Assembly (NCBI GenBank): GCA_900766735.1 | Contig: CAAFWO010000026.1 | Coordinates: 1 to 46,418, forward strand | DNA from: Clostridia bacterium | GTDB taxonomy: Bacteria; Bacillota; Clostridia; CAKSNL01; HGM11501 | Length of the DNA stretch: 46,418 nt | Reading direction: 5' to 3' | In this document: positions 26,424 through 34,796 of the stretch, piece by piece | Layout of the letters: every line of letters starts with the position of its first letter | How positions within the stretch are numbered: the first letter of the stretch is position 1 | The notes under the pieces: generated by a model | What the model saw: the letters and a program-made list of their open reading frames with translations, nothing else | Database searches by the model: none | Told to the model about the DNA's origin: nothing | Program-made: the position numbers and the translations under genes

Positions 26424-26648
26424 ATGACAATCGACACGATCAAAAAGGTATTGGCAGATCATCTTGATACGGACGTATCGGAGATCACAGAGGAAACAAG
26501 CTTTAAGGACCTCGGAATCGATTCTCTTGAGACCGTTGAGATCATGATGGAGCTTGAAGACGAGCTCGGCATCGAGATCACCGCGTCCGAAGTCGGCCAG
26601 ACGGTCGGCTCGCTCATAAGCTATATCGAGTCCAAAAAGGAGAACTAA
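26424..26648 (+). CDS. acpP: Acyl carrier protein
   Basis: 74 residues, acidic and helical. The phosphopantetheine attachment serine is in LGIDSLETVEIMMELED. It carries the growing acyl chain between the enzymes encoded around it. ACGGAGGTAA precedes the ATG, giving it a stronger site than fabH, as expected for an abundant carrier. The next gene begins two bases after its stop. Confidence 0.96.
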   Translation: MTIDTIKKVLADHLDTDVSEITEETSFKDLGIDSLETVEIMMELEDELGIEITASEVGQTVGSLISYIESKKEN

Positions 26649-26649
26649 A

Positions 26650-27600
26650 ATGCTTAAAAGTGCAATTTGCGAAATGCTGAATATCAAATACCCTGTTTTT
26701 CAGGGCGGTATGGCGCACATTGCCGATGCATCGCTCGCCGCCGCCGTCTCAAACGGCGGCGGTCTGGGCATCATCTCGGCGATGAACAGCGGCACGGATT
26801 ATCTTAAAGAACAGATAGACAGGGCAAGGGAGCTTACGGATAAGCCCTTCGGCGTCAACGTTATGCTGATGAGTCCTCATGTTGAAGAGGTCGCTTCGCT
26901 TTTGGCGGAAGAAAAGGTCAGCGTTATAACGACCGGCGCGGGAAACCCTGAGAAATATATGAATATGTGGCTCTTTGCCGGAATCAAGGTCATTCCGGTC
27001 GTTGCGTCCACGGCGCTTGCAAAAATGGTGGAGCGCCAGGGCGCGTCCGCGATCATTGCGGAGGGCGGAGAGTCCGGCGGCCATGTCGGCGATATGACGA
27101 CGATGGCGCTCGTTCCCCAGGTGTGCGACAGCGTGAGCATTCCCGTTATCGCCGCCGGCGGCATAGCGGACGGACGGGGAATGGCGGCTTCGTTTATGCT
27201 TGGCGCACAGGGCGTTCAGATGGGCACGCGCTTCTTGGTTGCCGACGAGTGCACCGTTCACGAAAACTATAAGGAAAAGGTCTTAAAGGCCGGCGACATT
27301 TCGACGATCGTGACGGGCAGGCGCTTGGGCCACCCGGTAAGAAGCATCAAGACCCCGTTTTCAAGAGCCTATGCGAAGGCGGAATATTCGTCTATCTCCG
27401 ACGAGGAGCTTGAAAATATGGCGGTCGGCGCGCTCTATCTTGCCGCGAAGAAGGGAGACACCGAGAAAGGCTGTTTCTTAGCCGGGCAGATAGCCGGAAT
27501 GGTGAAGAAGAAAGAGAGCGCCGCCGATATTATAAAGGAAGTCACCTCCGAGGCGGAGGAGCTTTTGAAAGGAGCGGCAAAATGGGCAGAACAGCAATAG
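26650..27600 (+). CDS. fabK: Enoyl-ACP reductase II
   Basis: FMN-dependent reductase doing the last step of each elongation cycle. 316 residues, TIM-barrel of the nitronate monooxygenase superfamily. It has YPVFQGGMAHIADASLAAAV at the N terminus, VITTGAGNPEKYM, the FMN-site AEGGESGGHVGDMTTMALVP and PVIAAGGIADGRGMA, then GAQGVQMGTRFL. FabK replaces the triclosan-sensitive FabI in many Firmicutes; no FabI is seen here. Its 3' end overlaps fabD by 19 bases. Confidence 0.95.
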   Translation: MLKSAICEMLNIKYPVFQGGMAHIADASLAAAVSNGGGLGIISAMNSGTDYLKEQIDRARELTDKPFGVNVMLMSPHVEEVASLLAEEKVSVITTGAGNPEKYMNMWLFAGIKVIPVVASTALAKMVERQGASAIIAEGGESGGHVGDMTTMALVPQVCDSVSIPVIAAGGIADGRGMAASFMLGAQGVQMGTRFLVADECTVHENYKEKVLKAGDISTIVTGRRLGHPVRSIKTPFSRAYAKAEYSSISDEELENMAVGALYLAAKKGDTEKGCFLAGQIAGMVKKKESAADIIKEVTSEAEELLKGAAKWAEQQ

Positions 27601-28505
27601 TTTTCTCCGGCCAGGGAGCACAGCACCCCGGCATGGGGCAAGGCCTTTACGATAATTTCAAGTGCGCAAAAAAGCTCTTTGACTATGCCGAGACGGTTCG
27701 TCCCGGCACAAAGGAGCAGTGCTTTGCGGGAACGGACGAGGAGCTTAAAAAGACCGAAAACACACAGCCGTGCCTCTATCTTGTCGATCTGGCCGCGGCA
27801 ATGGCGCTTTCATCTCTCGGCGTCCGGGCGGACGGGTGTGCCGGCTTCTCGCTCGGCGAGATTGCGGCGCTCGCATTCTCCGGGGCATACAGCCCGGAGG
27901 CAGGCTTTAACCTCGTGACGGAGCGCGCACGGCTCATGCAGTCGGCCTCGCTCGAAGCGGAGACGGCCATGGCGGCGATATTAAAGACGGACGCAGGCAC
28001 CGTCACCTCGCTTTGCGAGACTCTTCGCGGTGAGGGCGACGAGGTCTATCCCGTGAATTTTAACTCCCCGGCGCAGACGGTCATTGCCGGAACGGTCGAG
28101 GGGATCGCGCACTTTACCGAGCGCGCGAAAGAGGTCGGCGCGAGGGCGATCCCGCTAAAGGTCAGCGCGGCGTTCCACTCGCCCTTTATGGACGGTGCGG
28201 CGCATGAGTTTGAATCGGAAATTAAAAAGCTTTCGTTAAAAAAGCCCGAAATTCCGGTCTATGCAAACTACACGGCAAAGCCCTATAACGATTTGGAAAA
28301 AACGCTTATGATGCAGATGAACCACCCCGTTAAGTGGTGCGAAACCGTTGAAAATATGATTGCCGACGGGTTTGACACGTTTATTGAGGCCGGCGCCGGC
28401 ACGGTGCTTTCCGGGCTAATCAAAAAAATTGCGCCCGAGGCAAACGTATATAACGCCGAAACGGCGGACGAAGTAAAAAAAGTAGCGGAGGCGGTGCTAA
28501 AATGA
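27582..28505 (+). CDS. fabD: Malonyl-CoA:ACP transacylase
   Basis: Moves malonyl from CoA to ACP. 307 residues. N-terminal FSGQGAQHPGMGQGLY, the nucleophile elbow GFSLGEIAALAFSG with its Ser, a conserved Arg in ERARLMQ, the catalytic His in SAAFHSPFM and the Gln-containing EVYPVNFNSPAQTVIAG. The start lies inside the end of fabK and the stop overlaps fabG by four bases, so translation is coupled on both sides. Confidence 0.95.
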   Translation: MGRTAIVFSGQGAQHPGMGQGLYDNFKCAKKLFDYAETVRPGTKEQCFAGTDEELKKTENTQPCLYLVDLAAAMALSSLGVRADGCAGFSLGEIAALAFSGAYSPEAGFNLVTERARLMQSASLEAETAMAAILKTDAGTVTSLCETLRGEGDEVYPVNFNSPAQTVIAGTVEGIAHFTERAKEVGARAIPLKVSAAFHSPFMDGAAHEFESEIKKLSLKKPEIPVYANYTAKPYNDLEKTLMMQMNHPVKWCETVENMIADGFDTFIEAGAGTVLSGLIKKIAPEANVYNAETADEVKKVAEAVLK

Positions 28506-29230
28506 GCGGAATGCTTTCAGGAAAAACCGCGCTTGTCACAGGCGCGTCACGCGGAATAGGAAGAGCCGTCGCCCTCCGCCTTGCAAAAGAGGGGGCGCGC
28601 GTCGCCGCGATATATCACGGAAACGAGGAAATGGCAAGGTCGCTCGAAGCTGAATCCGGCGGAATGATAACGGCGTACCGGTGCGACGTGGCGGACTTTT
28701 CATCATCCGAAGAGACGGTAAAAAAGGTCATAGCGGACTTGGGCGGGATCGACATTTTGGTGAACAACGCCGGGATAACGTGCGATAAGCTCCTTTTAGC
28801 AATGAGCGAGGAGGATTTTGACAGCGTTTTGGACACTAACCTTAAGGGTGCCTTTAATATGATCCGCCATACCTATAAGAATTTTATGAAGAAAAAAAGC
28901 GGCAAGATAATCAACGTAAGCTCGGTATCGGGGCTTTTCGGCAACCCCGGCCAGGCAAACTATTCCGCCGCGAAGGCAGGGCTCATCGGCTTAACCAAGA
29001 CCGTCGCGAAGGAATTGGCCTCGCGAAACGTCACCTGTAACGCCATCGCGCCCGGCTTTATAAAGACGGATATGACGCGCGACTTTGAGGGAAACGAAGA
29101 TGTTTTATCATCCATTCCCCTAAAAAGAATGGGCGAGCCCGAAGAGGTGGCCGACCTTGTGCTTTTCCTTTCCCGTGCCGACTATATCACGGGCGAGGTC
29201 ATAAGGATCGACGGCGGAATCGCAATGTAA
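28502..29230 (+). CDS. fabG: 3-oxoacyl-ACP reductase
   Basis: NADPH-dependent reduction of beta-ketoacyl-ACP. 242 residues, short-chain dehydrogenase fold with TGASRGIGRA for the cofactor, NNAG in the fourth strand region, and the catalytic Ser-Tyr-Lys set in NVSSVSGLFGNPGQANYSAAK. The C-terminal YITGEVIRIDGGIAM is typical. ATGA overlap with fabD. It lies between fabD and fabF, which fixes its role among the many similar reductases. Confidence 0.95.
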   Translation: MSGMLSGKTALVTGASRGIGRAVALRLAKEGARVAAIYHGNEEMARSLEAESGGMITAYRCDVADFSSSEETVKKVIADLGGIDILVNNAGITCDKLLLAMSEEDFDSVLDTNLKGAFNMIRHTYKNFMKKKSGKIINVSSVSGLFGNPGQANYSAAKAGLIGLTKTVAKELASRNVTCNAIAPGFIKTDMTRDFEGNEDVLSSIPLKRMGEPEEVADLVLFLSRADYITGEVIRIDGGIAM

Positions 29231-29248
29231 TAAGAAAGGAATTTTGCT

Positions 29249-30481
29249 ATGGATAGAAGAGTTGTTGTAACCGGAATGGGAGTCATCTCCCCGGTCGGAA
29301 ACACGGCGGAGGAGTTTTTCTCAAACCTCGTCCGCGGCAAAAACGGCATCGCGCATGTCACGAAGTTTGACGCGACGGACTTTAAGTCCGCTATGGCAGG
29401 CGAGGTGAAGGATTTCGACCCGACGGCATATATGGAAAAGAGCGAGGCAAGAAGGCTCGACCTTTACTCGCAGTACGCTCTGGCGGCAGCCGAACAGGCA
29501 GTGAGCGAAAGCAATATCGCCGGAAACATTGAGCCCGAAAGGCTCGGCGTCTATTTCGGCTCGGGCATCGGCGGATTTGACACGATAGTTTCCGAGCACA
29601 CGAATCTCATGGAAAAAGGCCCGAAAAGGGTGTCGCCGATGTTCATTCCGAAAATGATCTCGAATATCGCGGCCGGCAACATCGCGATAAAATACGGCGC
29701 GAAGGGTCCGTGCCTTTCCATCGTCACTGCCTGCGCGACAGGCTCAAACTGCGTAGGCGAGGCATACCGCGCGATAAAAGGCGGCTTTGCGGACGCGATC
29801 ATCGCCGGCGGAGCGGAGGCATCGATAAATCCCTTAGGCTTTGCCGGATTCATAAACTGTATGGCGCTTTCCGAAAGCACCGACCCCGACCGCGCGTCGA
29901 TCCCCTTTGATAAAGAGCGAAACGGCTTCATCATGGGCGAAGGCGCAGGAGCGCTTATCTTAGAGGAATACAGCCACGCGGCAGCGCGCGGCGCGAAAAT
30001 ATATGCCGAGGTCACGGGCTACGGCAATACGTGCGACGCGTACCATGTCACCGCTCCCGACCCGGAGGGGACGGGCGGCGCGAACGCGATAAAAGGCGCG
30101 CTTTCGACAAGCGGAGAGTTTGACCCAGAAAAGGTATATTTTAACGCGCACGGAACGAGCACTCCGCTTAACGATAAAACGGAGACCTTGGCAGTCAAAA
30201 AGGCGTTCGGCGACGGAGCATATAAGGTTCACATAAGCTCCACAAAGTCGATGACGGGGCACATGCTCGGCGCGGCCGGCGCGGTCGAGGCGATCGCCGC
30301 GATACTGGCGCTTAGGGAAAATGTTGTTCCCCCCACGATCGGCTACAGAGAGCCCGACCCCGACTGCGACCTTGACTACACGCCGAACGAGGCAAAGAAA
30401 ACCGAGATCGACCTTGCGCTTTCCGTGTCGCTCGGCTTCGGCGGCCACAACGCCTGCCTTGCTTTTAAGGAGGCAAAGTGA
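29249..30481 (+). CDS. fabF: Beta-ketoacyl-ACP synthase II
   Basis: Condenses acyl-ACP with malonyl-ACP during elongation. 410 residues. Active-site Cys in IVTACATGSNC, the two catalytic His in NAHGTSTPLND and SMTGHMLGAAG, plus RRVVVTGMGVISPVGN at the N terminus and SLGFGGHNACLAF at the C terminus. An AAGGAAT site precedes the ATG. Its stop overlaps the fabZ start region. Confidence 0.96.
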   Translation: MDRRVVVTGMGVISPVGNTAEEFFSNLVRGKNGIAHVTKFDATDFKSAMAGEVKDFDPTAYMEKSEARRLDLYSQYALAAAEQAVSESNIAGNIEPERLGVYFGSGIGGFDTIVSEHTNLMEKGPKRVSPMFIPKMISNIAAGNIAIKYGAKGPCLSIVTACATGSNCVGEAYRAIKGGFADAIIAGGAEASINPLGFAGFINCMALSESTDPDRASIPFDKERNGFIMGEGAGALILEEYSHAAARGAKIYAEVTGYGNTCDAYHVTAPDPEGTGGANAIKGALSTSGEFDPEKVYFNAHGTSTPLNDKTETLAVKKAFGDGAYKVHISSTKSMTGHMLGAAGAVEAIAAILALRENVVPPTIGYREPDPDCDLDYTPNEAKKTEIDLALSVSLGFGGHNACLAFKEAK

Positions 30482-30912
30482 TGAATAAAGAGGAGATCAA
30501 AAACCTTTTGCCGCACAGGGGCAATATGCTTCTTTTGGACGAAACGCACTTAGATGGCGAAACGGCGTTCGGTATGAAGAAGATAACCGGTGACGAGTGG
30601 TTTTTGGACGGGCACTTTCCGGACAATCCGGTCGTTCCCGGCGTGATACTGTGCGAGATCTTAGCTCAGTCCGTCTGCGTTCTGATGGCCGGAAAAATGG
30701 AGGCGGATTCGCTCCCCTTTTTCACCGGGCTTGACAAGGTGAGATTTAAAAGCCCCGTCCGCCCCGGTGACGAATTTAAGACCGAGTGCAGAATAACGCG
30801 CGTGAAGGAGCCTTTCTATTTTGCGGAGGGCACGGGCACGGTGAACGGCAAAACGGCCGTGACCGCGTCGTTTTCCTTCGCGATCGTGAAAAAGGAGAAA
30901 GACAATGCTTGA
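30481..30912 (+). CDS. fabZ: 3-hydroxyacyl-ACP dehydratase
   Basis: Removes water from 3-hydroxyacyl-ACP. About 143 residues of hot-dog fold, with LPHRGNMLLLD and GHFPDNPVVPGVILCEILAQ carrying the catalytic His and Glu. I use the ATG at 30481, which overlaps the last base of fabF; the GTG one codon earlier is also possible. AAGGAGGC lies within the fabF end. In related operons accB sits before this gene and accC after it; neither is present here. Confidence 0.95.
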   Translation: MNKEEIKNLLPHRGNMLLLDETHLDGETAFGMKKITGDEWFLDGHFPDNPVVPGVILCEILAQSVCVLMAGKMEADSLPFFTGLDKVRFKSPVRPGDEFKTECRITRVKEPFYFAEGTGTVNGKTAVTASFSFAIVKKEKDNA

Positions 30913-31720
30913 ATTTTTGAAAAAAGCAGAGCCGGCCGTTAAAAAGACATGCAAAAAATGCGGCACCGAGTCCGAATTTTCGATTGAGGATAAGTCGCTT
31001 TTAATCTGCCCGAACTGCGGAGCGTATTTAAGAATGGGCCCCAAGGCGCGCATCGCGGCCGTTGCGGACTCGTTTTCCGAGAAGGATTCGGGATTAAAGA
31101 GCAAAAACATATTATCGTTCCCCGGCTATGAGGAAAAGCTCGACGCGGCGAAAAAGTCCAGCGGCGAGCGCGACGCGGTGACATACGGCGTCGCGGAGAC
31201 GGACGGGGCAAAATACGTTCTTTTCGTTATGAACTCCGAATTTATGATGGGAAGCATGGGAAGAATCGTCGGCGAGAAGATAACGCGCGCGTTTGAGCTG
31301 GCGACGGAAAAGCGCCTCCCCGTTGTCGGGTTCACGACCTCGGGCGGCGCAAGAATGCAGGAGGGCATTTTCTCGCTGATGCAGATGGCGAAAGTGTCCG
31401 CCGCGGTGAAACGCCACAGCGACGCGTCTCTTTTGTATGTGACCGTGCTGACCGACCCCACGACAGGCGGCGTCACGGCGAGCTTTGCGATGGAGGGCGA
31501 TATCATATTGTCCGAGCCCGGCGCGCTCGTCGGCTTTGCCGGCGCCCGCGTGATCGAGCAGACGACCGGACAGCGCCTTCCCGAAGGCTTTCAGAGAGCG
31601 GAGTTTTTGGAAGATCACGGCTTTTGCGACGCGATCGTGAAAAGAGAGGACTTAAAGAAAACGATTTCCGATATATTAAAGCTTCATGGGTGCGGAGGTG
31701 TGAAAAATGAACGCATATGA
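30905..31720 (+). CDS. accD: Acetyl-CoA carboxylase carboxyltransferase subunit beta
   Basis: 271 residues. The N-terminal zinc ribbon has CKKCGTE and CPNCGAYLR, followed by the crotonase-like fold with FTTSGGARMQEGIFSLMQMA, TDPTTGGVTASFAMEGDIIL and EPGALVGFAGARVIEQT. Together with AccA it transfers carboxyl from biotin to acetyl-CoA to give malonyl-CoA. It overlaps fabZ by 8 bases and accA by 14, so the operon end is tightly coupled. Confidence 0.96.
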   Translation: MLEFLKKAEPAVKKTCKKCGTESEFSIEDKSLLICPNCGAYLRMGPKARIAAVADSFSEKDSGLKSKNILSFPGYEEKLDAAKKSSGERDAVTYGVAETDGAKYVLFVMNSEFMMGSMGRIVGEKITRAFELATEKRLPVVGFTTSGGARMQEGIFSLMQMAKVSAAVKRHSDASLLYVTVLTDPTTGGVTASFAMEGDIILSEPGALVGFAGARVIEQTTGQRLPEGFQRAEFLEDHGFCDAIVKREDLKKTISDILKLHGCGGVKNERI

Positions 31721-32480
31721 AAAGGTTACACGCGCGAGGAGCGCCTCGCGCCCGTCCGGCGCATACTATATCGCACGGCTGTTTGACTCGTTTTATGAGT
31801 TAAAGGGCGATCGCCGCTTTGCGGACGACGGAGCGATAATCGGCGGTATCGGATATCTTTCGGGACTCGCCGTAACGGTCATTGCCATGGAGCGCGGAGA
31901 AACTATAGAGGAGCGAATGAGGCGAAACTTCGGCTGTCCGAGCCCGGAGGGCTACAGAAAGGCGCTTCGCCTCATGAAGCAGGCGGAAAAATTTCACCGT
32001 CCGGTGATAACCTTTATAAGCAGTCCCGGCGCATATTGCGGAATCGGCGCGGAGGAGCGCGGCCAGGGTGAGGCGATCGCCGAAAACCTGATGGAAATGT
32101 CGGCGTTAAAAACGCCCATCGTTGCGGTAGTGCTCGGCGAAGGCGGCTCGGGCGGCGCGCTCGCACTTTCCGTGGCGGACAGGATCTTTATGCTGGAGGA
32201 CGCGGTGTATTCGGTCATCTCGCCCGAAGGGTGCGCAAGCATACTGTTTAAGGATTCGGCAAAAGCGCCCGAGGCGGCGGAGGCCTTAAAGCTCACCGCG
32301 GAGGACTTAAAGGGGTTCGGCATCGCCGACAGGATTATAAAAGAGGACGGCAGAACCGGTGATGAGGTCGCAGAAGAGCTTTCTGCCGCACTCACGGCCG
32401 AAATCAAAAAGCTCTCGGCCATGAGCACCGAAAAAATGCTCGACGAGCGCTATAACAAATTCAGAAAGATCGGAAAATAA
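31707..32480 (+). CDS. accA: Acetyl-CoA carboxylase carboxyltransferase subunit alpha
   Basis: 257 residues, shorter than the ~320 of E. coli AccA because the N-terminal helical extension is reduced, as in other Firmicutes. Recognisable are GDRRFADDGAIIGGIGYLSG, RNFGCPSPEGYRKALRLMK, SSPGAYCGIGAEERGQGEAI and VLGEGGSGGALALSVADRI with EGCASILFKD. Last gene of the fab operon, followed by a terminator. Confidence 0.96.
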   Translation: MNAYEKVTRARSASRPSGAYYIARLFDSFYELKGDRRFADDGAIIGGIGYLSGLAVTVIAMERGETIEERMRRNFGCPSPEGYRKALRLMKQAEKFHRPVITFISSPGAYCGIGAEERGQGEAIAENLMEMSALKTPIVAVVLGEGGSGGALALSVADRIFMLEDAVYSVISPEGCASILFKDSAKAPEAAEALKLTAEDLKGFGIADRIIKEDGRTGDEVAEELSAALTAEIKKLSAMSTEKMLDERYNKFRKIGK

Positions 32481-32514
32481 AAAAGGCGGTGTACAACTGT
32501 ATGCCGCCTTTTTG
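32481..32514 (+). terminator. Terminator of the fatty acid operon
   Basis: AAAAGGCGG...CCGCCTTTTT directly follows the accA stop, with an inner TACA/TGTA pairing and a T-run. Confidence 0.85.
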
Positions 32515-32533
32515 GCTTAAATGCCATTTTTTG

Positions 32534-32562
32534 TTGACAGATAACTTCAGGAGCGCTATAAT
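32534..32562 (+). promoter_or_regulatory. Sigma-A promoter for the WG-repeat/stalk protein
   Basis: Perfect TTGACA (32534-32539) and TATAAT (32557-32562), 17 bases apart, 29 bases before the start. Confidence 0.85.
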
Positions 32563-32591
32563 AAAGGTAAATAAACTAAGGGGATGGAAAA

Positions 32592-34256
32592 ATGAAAAAA
32601 ATTATTGCACTTATTTTGGCGCTTATTTTGGCTGTGCCGATGTTTTCGGCCTCAGCGTCCGGGGACAAGCTGACATTTTTGTGCGAACCTGTGGCAAACC
32701 TCGTAAGGGATATAATCTTTGTAGGGGATGAAAGAGGAGAATTTAACGCAAGAACCGTATATTATGATGGGCTCGGCGCAGCTGTAAAGAGGACGGATGC
32801 GAGCGGTGAAAACGCTGTCGGAATTTTGGGGACGGACGGAAAAATGGTTATTCCGGCAGAGTATTCACGATTCGGCGGAATCGTGGACGGAAAATATGTT
32901 CTTGCGCATAAAAAGACAGAAGGAGACAAATACTCACACACTCTTTTTGACTTTGGCGGCAACGTTGTAATTGCCGAAGGAAAATATGAAGGACTTTCGT
33001 CTGTATACGGCACGGACATGATGGTCGCGGTTAAAGATAATAAGTGCGGCGTTATCACAGCGGACGAGAAAGTGAAAGTTCCGTTTGAGTATGACGGGAT
33101 CACCGGCATAGGCGGCGGGTATTTTTCGGCAAAGAAGGGCGAAAAATACGGAGTTGTCGATTCTGACGGAAAGACCGCAGTTCCCTTTGAGTATAGCGCG
33201 GCAATAGAAAGGGAACCGAACGGAATGTTCTATACAAGAATGGGATTTGAAAACAACACCCTGATCGGAGCGGACGGAAAGGTGATAGATGAGGGCATAA
33301 ACTATGCCGAGTTTTCAGAAAGCGGATATACGATAAGGAAGGGGACAGATTCCGTTAAATACAATGCGGACGGCACGCCCTATAAAGAGCCCGAGCCCAC
33401 AGAGCTTGAAAAAACGCTTCTTGAAAAGGGCTATGAGCTTGTAAAGGACATGGGCGACTATTACATTGTCGCTCTTAAAGGAAGAAAATACTCCGTGACG
33501 ACCGGAGCTTTAGATAAAAACTTTAACCTGATAGTGCCGACCGAGTTTGAGTTCATAACCCCGATCGAAGGAACGGACTATATGAGCGCGAAACCGAGAG
33601 ACGAAGCGCTCCGGTATTTTGACAAATCAGGAAACGAGCTTGAAAATAACTACAAGGTTCACCCTATGTTTGACGGATTTTTCATCTCGCCCGAAAAGGG
33701 TGCAAAGAGAGACTACTATCCGCTTGTGGATTCGGACGGTAAGGTCGTCATTCCCGGTGCATACGGCCCGTCTCATAAACTGACATATTGCAGGGAATAC
33801 CTTTATCTGCTGGAGACCGCGGACAAGAAGGTCGCGTTTTTAGAGAAGAACGGCACGGGCAAAAATGTGACGGACTATGTGCCCGGGCTCAGGCTTAAGA
33901 TAGACTCAAAGGATTATAAGATCGGAAGCGAGACGGCCGAAAACGACGTTGCGCCTGTAATAAAAAACGGACGGACGATGCTTCCGGCAAGGCTGGTTGC
34001 CGAAACGCTCGGCTGCACGGTCGAGTGGAATCCCGAGAAGAGCGAGATCAAAATAATAAAGGACGGCGCAGAGCAGGTTAGCTTCACGGTCGGTTCGGAT
34101 CAGGCGGTAATGTATAAGGTTCGTCCCTATAAGCTGGACGCCGCGCCCTTCATCGAGAACGGCAGGACCTATGTCCCCGTGAGGTCGATAGCATCAGCTG
34201 TCGGCGCAAGGATATACTGGAACGCCGAAGAAAAAACGGTTGACATCATAAAATAA
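32592..34256 (+). CDS. Secreted WG-repeat protein with C-terminal stalk domain
   Basis: 554 residues with a signal peptide (MKKIIALILALILAVPMFSA, cleavage near SASA). The middle is a beta-propeller-like set of WG repeats, e.g. NAVGILGTDGKMVIPAEY, NKCGVITADEKVKVPFEY and KYGVVDSDGKTAVPFEY. The last ~120 residues are a stalk/copper amine oxidase N-like domain (NGRTMLPARLVAETLGCTVE and NGRTYVPVRSIASAVGARIY), as at the end of the giant surface protein. Probably bound to the cell surface. It has its own sigma-A promoter, unlike the related WG gene in the ECF cluster. Role unknown. Confidence 0.85.
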   Translation: MKKIIALILALILAVPMFSASASGDKLTFLCEPVANLVRDIIFVGDERGEFNARTVYYDGLGAAVKRTDASGENAVGILGTDGKMVIPAEYSRFGGIVDGKYVLAHKKTEGDKYSHTLFDFGGNVVIAEGKYEGLSSVYGTDMMVAVKDNKCGVITADEKVKVPFEYDGITGIGGGYFSAKKGEKYGVVDSDGKTAVPFEYSAAIEREPNGMFYTRMGFENNTLIGADGKVIDEGINYAEFSESGYTIRKGTDSVKYNADGTPYKEPEPTELEKTLLEKGYELVKDMGDYYIVALKGRKYSVTTGALDKNFNLIVPTEFEFITPIEGTDYMSAKPRDEALRYFDKSGNELENNYKVHPMFDGFFISPEKGAKRDYYPLVDSDGKVVIPGAYGPSHKLTYCREYLYLLETADKKVAFLEKNGTGKNVTDYVPGLRLKIDSKDYKIGSETAENDVAPVIKNGRTMLPARLVAETLGCTVEWNPEKSEIKIIKDGAEQVSFTVGSDQAVMYKVRPYKLDAAPFIENGRTYVPVRSIASAVGARIYWNAEEKTVDIIK

Positions 34257-34290
34257 AAAATGCGGTGTACTTAAAGTACACCGCATTTTT
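34255..34290. terminator. Bidirectional terminator
   Basis: AAAAAATGCGGTGTACTT pairs with its complement AAGTACACCGCATTTTT, giving T-runs on both strands between two converging genes. Confidence 0.9.
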
Positions 34291-34781
34291 CACGTCGTTT
34301 TCTTTCCTATTATATATGCCGCGTAGGAAAGCACCGGGACGAGGAACATCAATATCCCGATCGGGGTGACGATGGCCGAAACTCTGCTTTCGGTGATGAT
34401 GAGCGGAAAATAAGGGTAGCCCCAAATGAGCGTTAAAATCATTAATATCCCGGCCTTCATCGACTTTCTTAAAAAGAACCAGCCGATGAGCCCGACAAAG
34501 GGGAGCGCGGAATATATCATCATTCCGCGAAAGAGGTTTTTCATACTCCTTCTGCCGGAGAAAAACGCGAGCGCAAGATAAGCGATGATATAGAGCACCG
34601 CGAGCACCTGGTGCTGCATTTTGATATTATAGGAAAAGTCGGGCGCTAAATGAGTCCCGTTTCCGGCGATGAAGTTGTAAAGCGTGATCTGATACCCCGC
34701 GCGTGACGCCATCAGCCCGAACAAAAGAGCGACGAGTAAAAGAATAACGACGGTGAGCGCGGTCTTTAGTGCATTTTTCAT
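34290..34781 (-). CDS. Small multi-pass membrane protein
   Basis: 163 residues with about five membrane segments (near 8-25, 57-75, 85-103, 109-125 and 137-157). A short extracytoplasmic loop after the first helix holds GNGTHLAPDFSYN. No family recognised. An AAGGAGAT site precedes the ATG. It lies 15 bases downstream of topB on the same strand, so it is probably transcribed with it, but I see no functional link. Confidence 0.7.
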   Translation of the reverse strand: MKNALKTALTVVILLLVALLFGLMASRAGYQITLYNFIAGNGTHLAPDFSYNIKMQHQVLAVLYIIAYLALAFFSGRRSMKNLFRGMMIYSALPFVGLIGWFFLRKSMKAGILMILTLIWGYPYFPLIITESRVSAIVTPIGILMFLVPVLSYAAYIIGKKTT

Positions 34782-34796
34782 TTGAATATCTCCTTT

